Counted from the stretch's first letter, positions 16,474 through 24,051 are shown. The stretch: 33,143 nt of DNA from Petralouisia muris (GCF_004793545.1 NZ_SRYA01000052.1:1-33143), one strand, 5' to 3'. The notes: a model not told the origin generated them from the letters alone. A program made the numbers and translations.

Positions 16474-17053
16474 TGCGCTTTTGTCCATTGCTGTGGCTGT
16501 TCTCTTATGCCTTGTCACTCCGTTATTTATCGGCACAGCCAATCTGGATCGAAATTCCGCTGCCATGCCACTGGAGATGTTTGTCTCTTTGATTGGCATT
16601 GTACTTCTGATGCCGGTATTTCAGCCGGAACAGAACGATGAGATTGATGACCTGGTATCTTCAAAGTATTGCAGCACAGCAAAGGTTTACCTGATACGAA
16701 TGGTGTATTCCGTGGGAATTGCCGCCCTGCTGATCTGCGTATTTACGGTATATATGAAGCTGCAAAGCTGTGATGTCATGCCGGTTCTGGCGCTCGGAGC
16801 TATTGCAGACGCCCTGTTCTTAGGTTCCATGGGTATGCTGACCTCAGCGCTGACAGGAAATACAGTCATCGGATACATGCCGCCGCTGCTCTACTATGCG
16901 CTCAATATCGGCATGGGGCCAAAGCTGGGAAGCTTGTATCTGTTTTCTATGGTCACAGGCAGCTACACAGCAAAGTTATGGCTGTTCGTTGCGGGAATTC
17001 TGATGATGGCAGCAGCTTTATTCTATCAAAGGCTCCGTAAACGGATGGCATAA
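16406..17053 (+). CDS. ABC-2 type permease subunit
   Basis: About 215 residues with six hydrophobic segments (LLSIAVAVLLCLVTPLF, MFVSLIGIVLLMPVF, MVYSVGIAALLICVFTVY, VLALGAIADALFLGSMGML, IGYMPPLLYYALNIG, LWLFVAGILMMAAALFY) and a basic C-terminus KRLRKRMA-like. GTG 16406 or ATG 16412 fits AGGGGAAA upstream. It overlaps the frameshifted permease by 68 bp in a different frame. The last 35 codons are duplicated as a remnant at 23129-23239. With its partner permease destroyed, export function is doubtful. Confidence 0.7.
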   Translation: MEMQSSKKRFPLLEIAKINLRHNALLSIAVAVLLCLVTPLFIGTANLDRNSAAMPLEMFVSLIGIVLLMPVFQPEQNDEIDDLVSSKYCSTAKVYLIRMVYSVGIAALLICVFTVYMKLQSCDVMPVLALGAIADALFLGSMGMLTSALTGNTVIGYMPPLLYYALNIGMGPKLGSLYLFSMVTGSYTAKLWLFVAGILMMAAALFYQRLRKRMA

Positions 17054-17107
17054 ATTATTCGCAGTGAGAATCAGATGATCACTGCCCGTTCAGAAAGAAT
17101 GAATAAT
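17054..17107. repeat. Nested inverted repeat
   Basis: Two perfect 7-bp arm pairs are nested: ATTATTC 17054-17060 with GAATAAT 17101-17107, and inside them GCAGTGA 17061-17067 with TCACTGC 17079-17085. Part of the unit (TTCAGAAAG..TGAATAAT) also occurs at 30691-30711 ahead of another terminator. Confidence 0.55.
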
Positions 17108-17109
17108 CA

Positions 17110-17152
17110 AAAGCCCTGGTAATTCACAAATCAATGTGGATATCAGGGCTTT
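17110..17152. terminator. Bidirectional terminator between convergent genes
   Basis: AAAGCCCTG (17110-17118) pairs with CAGGGCTTT (17144-17152). It is followed on the plus strand by ACATATTTTCT, and on the minus strand it is followed by TTGATTATT. It separates the permease (plus) from the sensor kinase (minus). Confidence 0.65.
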
Positions 17153-17242
17153 ACATATTTTCTATAATGCAATTTTTACAACTGTGACTACTGGAGCAGC
17201 TTCACGTTCAAACCAGAGCATTTTTTTGTTTTCTCTTTTGCC

Positions 17243-18634
17243 TTATACAGACATCGGCAAGCTTAGATCTACTTCAAAACCGCCGTATTCGCTATGCTTT
17301 ATCAGCATTTTTCCGCTGTGTACAAATATGATTTGTTTGACAATGAGCAGTCCTAAGCCGTGGCGTTGTTCGGTCGTTTTTTCATCGCACACCATATAAT
17401 GCGGCGTGTTGTTCAATTTTTCAATCTGCTCATCTGTTGCACCAACACCGTCATCGGCAACAACGATTGTACAAACATTATCTTCAGCTACAACACGAAT
17501 GAAGATATTACAGCCTTGTTCGTTATGATTCATACTGTTTTGAATCAGATTACTTACTGCTCTTTTAATTAAGTCTTTGTCAACATTTGCGGTACAGGAA
17601 GTTAATTCTTCATCTGTTTCCCATTCAATCGTGTACTTTTCATCAATATTCATATTGATGAAGTCAACTACTACCTGGCGGACAACGGCAATTAGATTTT
17701 GCCTTTCAGGGCTTATCGGCTGCATATTATATTCCAGCTTGGACGCAAGGTTCAAATCGTTAATCAGGTCTCGCATTCGTTTACTTTGCCGTACAATAAC
17801 CGCCGCTTTTTGGCGGTTATTTTCTGATAGTTGCACATCGCTTTCTAACTGTCCAGCATAGCCCATTACCATTGACAGAGGGGTTCGTATGTCGTGGGAC
17901 ACTCCTGCGATCCAATTTGCTCTTGCGGTTTCTCTTTTGCGGAGCTGCCTGCTTTGAGCTTGCAAAATATCTGATGTTTTGTTGATGTTTACTGCCAGTT
18001 CGGATAAAAGACCTTCTTCTCGGATATGGATTTCTTCGTTCGTTGATAAAGCCTGTATTCCGCTGACAATCGGTTTCACGGATTTTAACAGCTTGGAATT
18101 TGCAATCACATAGATGATAAAAATTAAGGATATATTGATTGCTAAAACAGAAAGAACCGTTTTGGGTAAGTTGGCGATGAAATTGTAATCCCAACTCGGC
18201 CACATATGCTTCCAAAAGCTGTCTTTCGGATAGCCGAGTACCACAAGTCCGTTTTCCGCTTCCCCTGTAAATGTAGGATACCCATCGATATAGCCACGGG
18301 TCAAGCTCGCTATATCCGGAGCGGTGTATGCCATAGGCACCGTTTCGGGAAGATTATCCGTCTGCCATACTACTTTCATTGTTGCGTTGTCAATCAATAT
18401 CGCCCATACATTTGTGTTTTGAAGTTCAAGCGCTGTAGTTTCGGTTAAAACATACTTGTTTTCATTTTTGGACAAATGATCGGCAACTTCCTGTGCCGTT
18501 ATCCAAGGAGAACTGTTCGGCGTTTGATTCAGCGTATATATTCCCAATAAAGCAAAATTCAGAATAATGAGCAGCAGCGAGGACAAGAGCATAATACCGA
18601 CAAAACGCCGTATGAGTTTCGGTACGCTTTTCAT
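17243..18634 (-). CDS. Sensor histidine kinase of lantibiotic-immunity locus
   Basis: The 463-residue membrane kinase has TM1 at about residues 11-33, an extracellular loop of about 120 residues, TM2 at about 157-178, then HisKA with GVSHDIRTPLS (His247). The N box (NLIQNSMNH), G1 (VADDGVGA) and G2 (HGLGLLIVKQI) are all intact. A large extracytoplasmic domain fits the NisK/SpaK/CprK type, which senses lantibiotics or cationic peptides. ATG 18634 is chosen: GGAGGG lies just upstream and the start is 1 nt after the regulator stop. The longer frame from 18667 would overlap the regulator. Co-transcribed with the regulator. Confidence 0.92.
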   Translation of the reverse strand: MKSVPKLIRRFVGIMLLSSLLLIILNFALLGIYTLNQTPNSSPWITAQEVADHLSKNENKYVLTETTALELQNTNVWAILIDNATMKVVWQTDNLPETVPMAYTAPDIASLTRGYIDGYPTFTGEAENGLVVLGYPKDSFWKHMWPSWDYNFIANLPKTVLSVLAINISLIFIIYVIANSKLLKSVKPIVSGIQALSTNEEIHIREEGLLSELAVNINKTSDILQAQSRQLRKRETARANWIAGVSHDIRTPLSMVMGYAGQLESDVQLSENNRQKAAVIVRQSKRMRDLINDLNLASKLEYNMQPISPERQNLIAVVRQVVVDFINMNIDEKYTIEWETDEELTSCTANVDKDLIKRAVSNLIQNSMNHNEQGCNIFIRVVAEDNVCTIVVADDGVGATDEQIEKLNNTPHYMVCDEKTTEQRHGLGLLIVKQIIFVHSGKMLIKHSEYGGFEVDLSLPMSV

Positions 18635-18635
18635 A

Positions 18636-19340
18636 TCACTTGCCCTCCACAATGAGTTTATACCCAAGCCCTTTCATCGTTATCAGGGAAACAGGTTGAG
18701 ATGGATTCGCTTCAATTTTTTCTCTGATACGGCGGATATGCGCCATCAGCGAATTTTCATAGCCGAACGGATTATCGCCCCAAGCCGCTTCACACAGGGC
18801 GTCAATCGTGACAATTCTCCCGGCGTTCCGATATAAAGCTGCAAGGATGTCATGTTCTTTTGCCGTAAGAGAAATATGTTCTCCGTTCTTTATGACCTCT
18901 GCACGCTCAAAATCAATTTCGCTGTCACGCAGTTTTACAAGGGGATTTTCGGCTTTATAGCTTCTGCGGAGAATGGCATTTACACGGAATAAAAGCTCCT
19001 TTGGCAAAAACGGCTTTACCATATAATCATCCGCCCCAAGTCCGAAGCCACGGAACTTATCGTCATCCTCGCCACGGGCAGTTAAGAACAGCACAGGATA
19101 ATCAGCCGTATTTTTAAGTCGCTCCATCAGATCAAACCCATTCCCATCAGGTAGCATTACATCAAGAATTGCAAGTTCAGGTTGATAGGTTTCAGAAACA
19201 GTAATAGCTTCGCCCACCGTTTTTGCCGTTTTAATATTTTGAAATCCGTCCTCGTTTAAGATAGACACGACCATATCTAAAAGCTCCTGCTCATCATCGA
19301 CAAGCAAAATGCGTTTTTGTTTTAAGTAATCAAAGTCCAT
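18636..19340 (-). CDS. OmpR-type response regulator of lantibiotic-immunity locus
   Basis: The 234-residue product has a receiver domain (ILLVDDEQE, phospho-Asp60 in LAILDVMLPD, LTAR, MVKPF) and a winged-helix domain (LTAKEHDILAALYRNAGRIVTIDALCEAAWG, LMAHIRRIREKI, MKGLGYKL). AGGAGGTACCCTT precedes ATG 19340; upstream in-frame ATGs lie in the divergent promoter region and are discounted. It most likely binds the direct repeats at 19404-19450 and switches on the divergent LanFEG transporter. Confidence 0.93.
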   Translation of the reverse strand: MDFDYLKQKRILLVDDEQELLDMVVSILNEDGFQNIKTAKTVGEAITVSETYQPELAILDVMLPDGNGFDLMERLKNTADYPVLFLTARGEDDDKFRGFGLGADDYMVKPFLPKELLFRVNAILRRSYKAENPLVKLRDSEIDFERAEVIKNGEHISLTAKEHDILAALYRNAGRIVTIDALCEAAWGDNPFGYENSLMAHIRRIREKIEANPSQPVSLITMKGLGYKLIVEGK

Positions 19341-19364
19341 AAGGGTACCTCCTTTGTGTTTTCT

Positions 19365-19370
19365 ATTATA
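19365..19370 (-). promoter_or_regulatory. Extended -10 promoter of regulator-kinase operon
   Basis: Read on the minus strand, CTATGGTATAAT contains a perfect TATAAT with an upstream TG (extended -10). It lies about 25 nt before the ribosome-binding site of the regulator. No good -35 hexamer is present, as expected for an extended -10 promoter. Confidence 0.6.
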
Positions 19371-19403
19371 CCATAGAAATGTGTCATTTTCTAATATGCG
19401 CTG

Positions 19404-19450
19404 AAATGTAAAGTAAATGTAAGGACACGAGAAGGTTGGCACAAGGTTGG
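19404..19450 (+). promoter_or_regulatory. Putative response-regulator operator, two 11-bp-spaced direct repeats
   Basis: AAATGTAA occurs at 19404-19411 and 19415-19422, and AAGGTTGG at 19432-19439 and 19443-19450. Each pair has an 11-bp period, the spacing used by OmpR-family dimers on one DNA face. A TACAAT -10-like element (19456-19461) follows, 34 nt before the LanF start. Operator assignment is inferred from position and spacing. Confidence 0.6.
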
Positions 19451-19494
19451 AAAGATACAATGTACTTACAATGATGCGAAAGGAGCAAAACACA

Positions 19495-20250
19495 ATGAAT
19501 ATCATTGAAACGAATAATTTAACGAAATCATATGCTGATTTTACTGCGGTTTCGGGGATCAATCTGCATATTCCGAAAGGCGCTGTCTATGGTTTTCTCG
19601 GTCCGAACGGGGCAGGAAAGTCCACTACCATGAAAATGTTTTTAGGGCTTACCAAACCCACTGGCGGTTCATTTACGATTGACGGGAAGAAGTATCCCGA
19701 TAACAGAGTGCAGATTCTAAAAGAAATCGGCTCATTTATTGAAGCTCCCGCTTTCTATGGAAATTTAAGCGGTGAAGAAAATCTTGATATTATCCGTAAA
19801 ATATTGGGACTTCCCAAATCCTCCGTGGCGGAAGCTCTTGAAATCGTGGGACTGACGCAATTTAAGAATCGGCTTGCAAAAAAATATTCTCTTGGAATGA
19901 AACAAAGGTTAGGTCTTGCAAGCGCCTTAATCGGAAAGCCGCCGATTCTCATTTTAGACGAACCAACAAACGGACTTGATCCTGTCGGTATCCACGAAAT
20001 CCGAACGCTGATCCGTTCCTTACCGGAAAAGTTCGATTGCACCGTTTTGGTATCGTCGCACCTGCTGTCCGAAATAGAACTAATGGCTGATACCATCGGT
20101 ATTTTGAATCACGGTCATCTGCTGTTTGAGGGAACGCTCGACCAGCTTAAATCCGGCGCAGCATCACAGGGCTATCCTACGGATAATTTGGAAGATACAT
20201 TTCTCGCCCTGATTGACGCTGACAACAAACACAGGGGGACGGTGCGATGA
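19495..20250 (+). CDS. Lantibiotic-immunity ABC transporter ATPase (LanF/CprA-type)
   Basis: The 251-residue ATPase has Walker A GPNGAGKST (about 36-44), signature YSLGMKQRLGLA, Walker B ILILDEPTNGLDP and H-loop SSHLLSEIE. The SLGMKQRLGLA signature and short C-terminus are characteristic of the BcrA/LanF group, which exports lantibiotics or bacitracin from the membrane. ATG 19495 follows AAAGGAG. It overlaps the first permease by 4 nt (ATGA), indicating translational coupling in a LanF-LanE-LanG operon. Likely induced by the divergent two-component system. Confidence 0.93.
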   Translation: MNIIETNNLTKSYADFTAVSGINLHIPKGAVYGFLGPNGAGKSTTMKMFLGLTKPTGGSFTIDGKKYPDNRVQILKEIGSFIEAPAFYGNLSGEENLDIIRKILGLPKSSVAEALEIVGLTQFKNRLAKKYSLGMKQRLGLASALIGKPPILILDEPTNGLDPVGIHEIRTLIRSLPEKFDCTVLVSSHLLSEIELMADTIGILNHGHLLFEGTLDQLKSGAASQGYPTDNLEDTFLALIDADNKHRGTVR

Positions 20251-20969
20251 GTGTTTCTTTGGAATGTAAAAAGGTAAAGCGAACAGGTTTTTTACCAGCA
20301 TTCTTCTGCGGTGGAATATTGGCGGCGGCAGTTCCTATTGTCAATATGGCAGTCCGTTCGGAAATGTATCTTAACCAGCCGGGCAGCCCAATACAAATTC
20401 TGCTTGGTGCAAACTGGCAGATGATGACAATGCTGAATGTGCTGCTTGTAGTAGCCGGAGCTTGTCTGCTATATCATACAGAATATGCTGACAACGCTAT
20501 GCAGAAGATGAAATCTTTACCCATTCGGGAAAGTTCAATTTTCTTTAGCAAAGCAGTTTTGGTGGGTTTTATGAGTCTTTTTGTGCTTGCCACCCAGGCT
20601 GGAGCAGTCACATTCTGTTCCTATCGCTGGTTTGAACTCGGAAACGGCTTTTTTGGTGAACTGTGCAAATGTTTCGGGTATTCGTTTTTGTTGATGTTAC
20701 CCTGCATTATCCTGTCGCTCCTTATTTCGGAAGCCTGTAAAAATATGTGGGTATCCCTTGGAATTGGCGTAGTATGCGTATTTACCGCAACAATGCTGCC
20801 GACAACGAACTTTGCTCTTTCCCTCTTTCCCTTTGCACTGCCTTTTCAGATATTTGCGAGTGCAGATATAACGCAGTCAACGCACTATATTTGCGGGGCA
20901 ATCGCAGAGCTTGCTGTTTGTGGATTGGCGCAACTCATTTTTGTAAAGGTAAGGAGGTCGTTTGAATGA
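20247..20969 (+). CDS. Lantibiotic-immunity ABC permease (LanE/MutE-type)
   Basis: A 240-residue integral membrane protein of about six helices (FLPAFFCGGILAAAVPIV, MMTMLNVLLVVAGACLLY, AVLVGFMSLFVLATQAGAV, FLLMLPCIILSLLI, WVSLGIGVVCVFTATML, GAIAELAVCGLAQLIF). The segment MLNVLLVVAGACLLYHTEYADNAMQKMKSLPI contains the Glu-containing loop typical of LanE/LanG permeases. It overlaps both neighbours by 4 nt. It pairs with the next permease to form the heterodimeric channel for LanF. Confidence 0.9.
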   Translation: MSVSLECKKVKRTGFLPAFFCGGILAAAVPIVNMAVRSEMYLNQPGSPIQILLGANWQMMTMLNVLLVVAGACLLYHTEYADNAMQKMKSLPIRESSIFFSKAVLVGFMSLFVLATQAGAVTFCSYRWFELGNGFFGELCKCFGYSFLLMLPCIILSLLISEACKNMWVSLGIGVVCVFTATMLPTTNFALSLFPFALPFQIFASADITQSTHYICGAIAELAVCGLAQLIFVKVRRSFE

Positions 20970-21736
20970 GTTTTTTAACACTTGTCGGCGTGGAGTTCAA
21001 AAAGATACGCCGATCTAAAATCCTTTTCATTTTGGCTGTGGCTGCCGCTATTCTTTGGATACCGTCTATTTTAAATGCCAAAATGAATTTTGGTATGCAG
21101 GCGGAGGGAATTTCGCCGGAAAACAATTTCTTTATTCAAGGTTTTATGGGAATGGCGTGGTTTATGTTCCCTGCAAGTATGGTAGTGGGAACTGTCCTTT
21201 TAAGTCAGACGGAAAGAGCAAACAAGGGCATTTTGAAAATGCTTTCCCTGCCAATCAGTACAGCAAAACTCTGTATGGCTAAGTTTGTTGTCTTACTCAC
21301 GCTGGCGGCAGTACAAATCTTAATGATGACAGGTGTGTACTACATCAGCGCCGCTATCAGTTCGGGAACACAGGATTATAACTTTATCCTGCCGCCGTTG
21401 TTTGTTCTGAAAGAGATCAGCTTAATATTTCTGTCTGCAATACCGATGATTGCATTTTTCTGGATGTTATCGGTTTGTATTCAGACGCCGATTTTTTCAA
21501 TCGGTATTGGCTTAGCTTCGATAGTACCATCGGTATTGATAATTAATACAAAGGTGTGGTTTGCCTACCCAATGTCGTATCCGTTCTTTGTGATAACAGC
21601 AGAATACGGAAAACTTGCAGCAAATCTTGATATGGCGCAGGTCGAACTCATACCGTGGATACCTGTTGCCCTTGCTATTACAATCTTATGTTTAGGCGTT
21701 TCCTGCCTTCGTTTCGGGCAGGCTGAAAGGAGATAA
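20966..21736 (+). CDS. Lantibiotic-immunity ABC permease (LanG/MutG-type)
   Basis: A 256-residue permease starting MSFLTLVGVEFKKIRRSKIL, with FPASMVVGTVLLSQTERANKGILKMLSLPIS as the equivalent Glu-loop (QTERANKG) and six predicted helices. It follows AAGGAGG inside the previous gene and overlaps it by 4 nt. Together with LanF and LanE it should expel membrane-inserted antimicrobial peptides. No defect visible. Confidence 0.9.
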   Translation: MSFLTLVGVEFKKIRRSKILFILAVAAAILWIPSILNAKMNFGMQAEGISPENNFFIQGFMGMAWFMFPASMVVGTVLLSQTERANKGILKMLSLPISTAKLCMAKFVVLLTLAAVQILMMTGVYYISAAISSGTQDYNFILPPLFVLKEISLIFLSAIPMIAFFWMLSVCIQTPIFSIGIGLASIVPSVLIINTKVWFAYPMSYPFFVITAEYGKLAANLDMAQVELIPWIPVALAITILCLGVSCLRFGQAERR

Positions 21737-21741
21737 TTATT

Positions 21742-22026
21742 ATGAGAAACAAAATTTTAACCGCTGTCAGCACCATTATGATTTTTATCCCGTGGACAAT
21801 TCTTCCGCTTAGGGCTTTTGACTGGGCATTAGAATTGCCTGTCGCTGAAATTATGATTGCTTGCTACGCTGCATTTATGATATTCAGCGGAGTGTTCACC
21901 ATTATTTCGTATGTCAAAGCAAAAGCTCAAAACAATTTGATGAAAGTTTGTTTGATTATAAATGGTATTTATGCAGTTGGCGGGGTTGCTGCTTTTTGTA
22001 TGATGGTTTTACCAAAAATTATATAA
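21742..22026 (+). CDS. Small three-helix membrane protein
   Basis: A 94-residue protein with three predicted transmembrane helices (ILTAVSTIMIFIPWTILPL, IMIACYAAFMIFSGVFTII, VCLIINGIYAVGGVAAFCMMVL). It starts 6 nt after the LanG stop with AAAGGAGATAATTATT as its site, so it belongs to the same operon. I do not recognise a named family. Position suggests an accessory part of the immunity transporter or a membrane adaptor for the kinase; this is inference. Confidence 0.75.
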   Translation: MRNKILTAVSTIMIFIPWTILPLRAFDWALELPVAEIMIACYAAFMIFSGVFTIISYVKAKAQNNLMKVCLIINGIYAVGGVAAFCMMVLPKII

Positions 22027-22040
22027 CGAGGTAAACTGTT

Positions 22041-22541
22041 ATGAAGAAAATCAAAAAAATCGTATCTGTTCTTTTAGTTTTGAGTATTATCGGTTGCTTT
22101 TCGGGGTGCGGATCTAACCACGATAAAGGCAATTTGAAAGATAATCTTATTGACGGTTGGGATAGATGGATACAGTCTTTCAGCAAACACGCATTGACAA
22201 AAGAAAGAAATTTGCAGGGCGAAAAAGACGAAGGCATTGACGCTTATACAGGTACCTATACGGCTGCCTATGACAAATTTAACGGAAAAGAGTTTATTTT
22301 CGGCGGAACGGCTTTGAATCGTGAAAATGGAAATCACCTGCAAGTAACCTATAAACTTACCATAGAAGATGGAACTGTTGAGTTAAATTGGATCGCCGGC
22401 AACGATGAATATTCGATTGCAAATATCAGTTCGGAAGATACAAAAGAATACACCATTTCGTCAGGTGATAATTATATCGTTCTGAAAGGTGATAATTTCA
22501 GCGGAAGCCTTGAACTGACAGTCAAAGATGTGGAAAACTAA
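22041..22541 (+). CDS. Operon lipoprotein, possible LanI-like immunity protein
   Basis: The 166-residue product has a basic start, a hydrophobic stretch and two candidate lipobox cysteines (IIGC19 and FSGC23), so it is a predicted membrane-anchored lipoprotein. The mature part is strand-rich (YTGTYTAAYDKFNGKEFIFGGTAL, LQVTYKLTIEDGTVELNWIAG, NYIVLKGDNFSGSLELTVKD). No catalytic motif is seen. CGAGGTAAACTGTT precedes ATG 22041. In lantibiotic operons such lipoproteins (NisI, SpaI) intercept the peptide at the membrane, but I see no clear sequence match to those. A degenerate second copy lies at 10237-10395. Confidence 0.75.
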   Translation: MKKIKKIVSVLLVLSIIGCFSGCGSNHDKGNLKDNLIDGWDRWIQSFSKHALTKERNLQGEKDEGIDAYTGTYTAAYDKFNGKEFIFGGTALNRENGNHLQVTYKLTIEDGTVELNWIAGNDEYSIANISSEDTKEYTISSGDNYIVLKGDNFSGSLELTVKDVEN

Positions 22542-22701
22542 GAGGTACAGAAAACTTGTAGTATATGCCGTAATGGGTATCAGCGGTATCTGTATAGGGA
22601 TATTACTGATACCCACAGGCATTTTCACAATTCTTATTTATTGCATTTACAAGATTATGGATCGGGTTATTCGTTGGTGCGACAAGTACGAAAATCTATA
22701 A
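22528..22701 (+). CDS. Small membrane protein overlapping the lipoprotein gene
   Basis: A 57-codon ORF starting at ATG 22528, 14 bp inside the end of the lipoprotein gene. It reads MWKTKRYRKLVVYAVMGISG, then a helix CIGILLIPTGIFTILIYCIYK, then a charged tail DRVIRWCDKYENL. The positive N-terminus and a single long or hairpin hydrophobic stretch fit a small membrane protein. A weak ribosome site (tcaaag region) and the overlap suggest translational coupling. Family not recognised. Confidence 0.6.
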   Translation: MWKTKRYRKLVVYAVMGISGICIGILLIPTGIFTILIYCIYKIMDRVIRWCDKYENL

Positions 22702-22725
22702 TTCGGTAGAAAGTAAGGCGCTATT

Positions 22726-23067
22726 TTGAAAAGAATTTTACTTGTAGATGATGACGAAACATTCAGATATGCTTTATCGGAATTGTTGAGCAAAGAATTT
22801 GAAGTTTTGAAATCATCCGGCGTTAAAGACGCATTGGAAAAACTGAAAAAAGATTCTGTTGACTTGATTTGTTCTGATTATAATATGCGGGACGGAACAG
22901 GCTTAGATTTGCTGCATTCTTGCAGGGAAAGAAATATCTCTGTTCCGTTTATGCTTACGTCCGCTTGCGACAGCAATAATCTCTCAAACAAAGCTGAGTT
23001 GTATGGTATAACCTTTTGCGAAAAAGCGGATTGTGAGTTTCTTGATAAAGTCAGAGCTATGATATAG
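22726..23067 (+). CDS. Stand-alone receiver (CheY-like) domain protein
   Basis: A 113-residue single-domain receiver: LLVDDDETF acidic pocket, phospho-acceptor Asp51 in LICSDYNMRDG, Thr78 in FMLTSAC and Lys100 in FCEKAD. All activity residues are present, and there is no output domain. The start is TTG 22726 with AAGTAAGG about 7-12 nt upstream; no ATG fits. It closes the immunity operon and could act as a phosphate sink for the neighbouring kinase, or be the shortened remainder of a full regulator. Confidence 0.7.
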   Translation: MKRILLVDDDETFRYALSELLSKEFEVLKSSGVKDALEKLKKDSVDLICSDYNMRDGTGLDLLHSCRERNISVPFMLTSACDSNNLSNKAELYGITFCEKADCEFLDKVRAMI

Positions 23068-23128
23068 AAAAAATATAGGTTGATAAATCAGAATGGTTTG
23101 ATTTATGCGTATAGGGATAAAATCAGAA

Positions 23129-23239
23129 TTATTGATTACAGGCGGCTACACAGCAAAGCTGTGGCTGTTCCTTGCAGGACTACTAATGATGGCAGCAGGT
23201 TTATTCTATCATAGGCTCCATAAACGGATGGCTAAATAA
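23129..23239 (+). pseudogene. ABC permease 3'-end remnant
   Basis: An in-frame tail encoding LLITGGYTAKLWLFLAGLLM, then MAAGLFYHRLHKRMAK and stop. It matches the end of the permease at 16406-17053 (MVTGSYTAKLWLFVAGILM, MAAALFYQRLRKRMA). No upstream portion survives. It shows that a second, related transporter operon once occupied this spot. Confidence 0.85.
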
Positions 23240-23283
23240 CAAGGACATCAATATACAGTGTTCGCTATGTGTTGGTGTCCTTG
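23240..23283 (+). terminator. Hairpin terminator
   Basis: CAAGGACATCAA (23240-23251) pairs with TTGGTGTCCTTG (23272-23283) with one G-T mismatch and a 20-nt loop, followed by TATTATATG. It begins immediately after the permease remnant stop. Confidence 0.6.
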
Positions 23284-23415
23284 TATTATATGTACTAATA
23301 AGTGGATTTTATCATCTAAATGGAAATTTAAGATAATTTAGAGGATGCTTAGAGATGAATTTGATAAGATAGGCTTGGAATAATGATTCAGTCTTTACAT
23401 CAAAAGGAGAACAAA

Positions 23416-24051
23416 ATGAAAAACAGAGTAAAAAAAGTTCTTATGCTGACAGGAATCTTGTGTATTATGGGTATTACGCTTTGTGCCTGTCAAGGGACAA
23501 AAGAAGTTTCGGATGAGAATCAGAACCAAGAGGAGATAGGCAGAACAGATTCTAAAGTAAAAGATATCCTAAATGAAGATCAGGAACAGGAAGATCCAAG
23601 TGAAACAAATTCTGAAGATGATGCGGCGGATGATACTTTAAATCAAGAATCAAACACGGAAAATACCGATAAAACGAACGGAAGTCAGTCTGAGGCAAAG
23701 GGCGGCGAAATTAATACTGCTGCTCCCAACTTGGAAGGAACCATAAAGGAGATTCAGGAAAAACAGCTTACTGTTGTAGAGTCTATTATAGAAGAAAGCG
23801 AGAATGGCGGAGATATTATGGTGGGACCGGGAAGCGGTGATGATTCCGAATTCAGTAAGGTTACAGTTACATATGATGATAATACAGTGTTTGTGATTAA
23901 AAATATTTATGACGGCGGAGCCAGATCTGAGACTGAAAATGGAACATCATCCGATTTGACCACCGGGCAAATGGTGGAGATATGGGGAACTTCTGCGGCA
24001 GACGGCTTGCAGGCAACACAAATCTGCATTGTCAAGGTGGTGTCAGACTGA
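23416..24051 (+). CDS. Secreted lipoprotein with acidic linker
   Basis: The 211-residue product has a signal peptide MKNRVKKVLMLTGILCIMGI, then lipobox LCAC with Cys25 as the lipidated residue. Residues about 28-105 form a low-complexity Asp/Glu/Gln/Asn/Ser-rich linker, probably disordered, spanning the wall. The C-terminal 100 residues (LEGTIKEIQEKQLTVVESII, VTVTYDDNTVFVIKNIYDGG, LTTGQMVEIWGT) look like a small beta-barrel of the DUF5666 or OB-like kind. AAAGGAGAACAAA lies before ATG 23416. Function unknown. Confidence 0.8.
   Translation: MKNRVKKVLMLTGILCIMGITLCACQGTKEVSDENQNQEEIGRTDSKVKDILNEDQEQEDPSETNSEDDAADDTLNQESNTENTDKTNGSQSEAKGGEINTAAPNLEGTIKEIQEKQLTVVESIIEESENGGDIMVGPGSGDDSEFSKVTVTYDDNTVFVIKNIYDGGARSETENGTSSDLTTGQMVEIWGTSAADGLQATQICIVKVVSD

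Larger units (their letters stand above)
23068..23415 (+). other. Noncoding region with permease scrap and terminator
   Basis: This 348-bp stretch carries no intact gene. It holds a permease 3' remnant (23129-23239), a hairpin terminator and an AT-rich leader of about 130 bp before the lipoprotein gene. I found no confident promoter hexamers in that leader. Confidence 0.6.

Noticed and set aside
17243-23067. Complete lantibiotic biosynthesis cluster
   Set aside because: Immunity and regulation genes are there, but no precursor peptide, dehydratase/cyclase or LanT exporter was found in any frame nearby.
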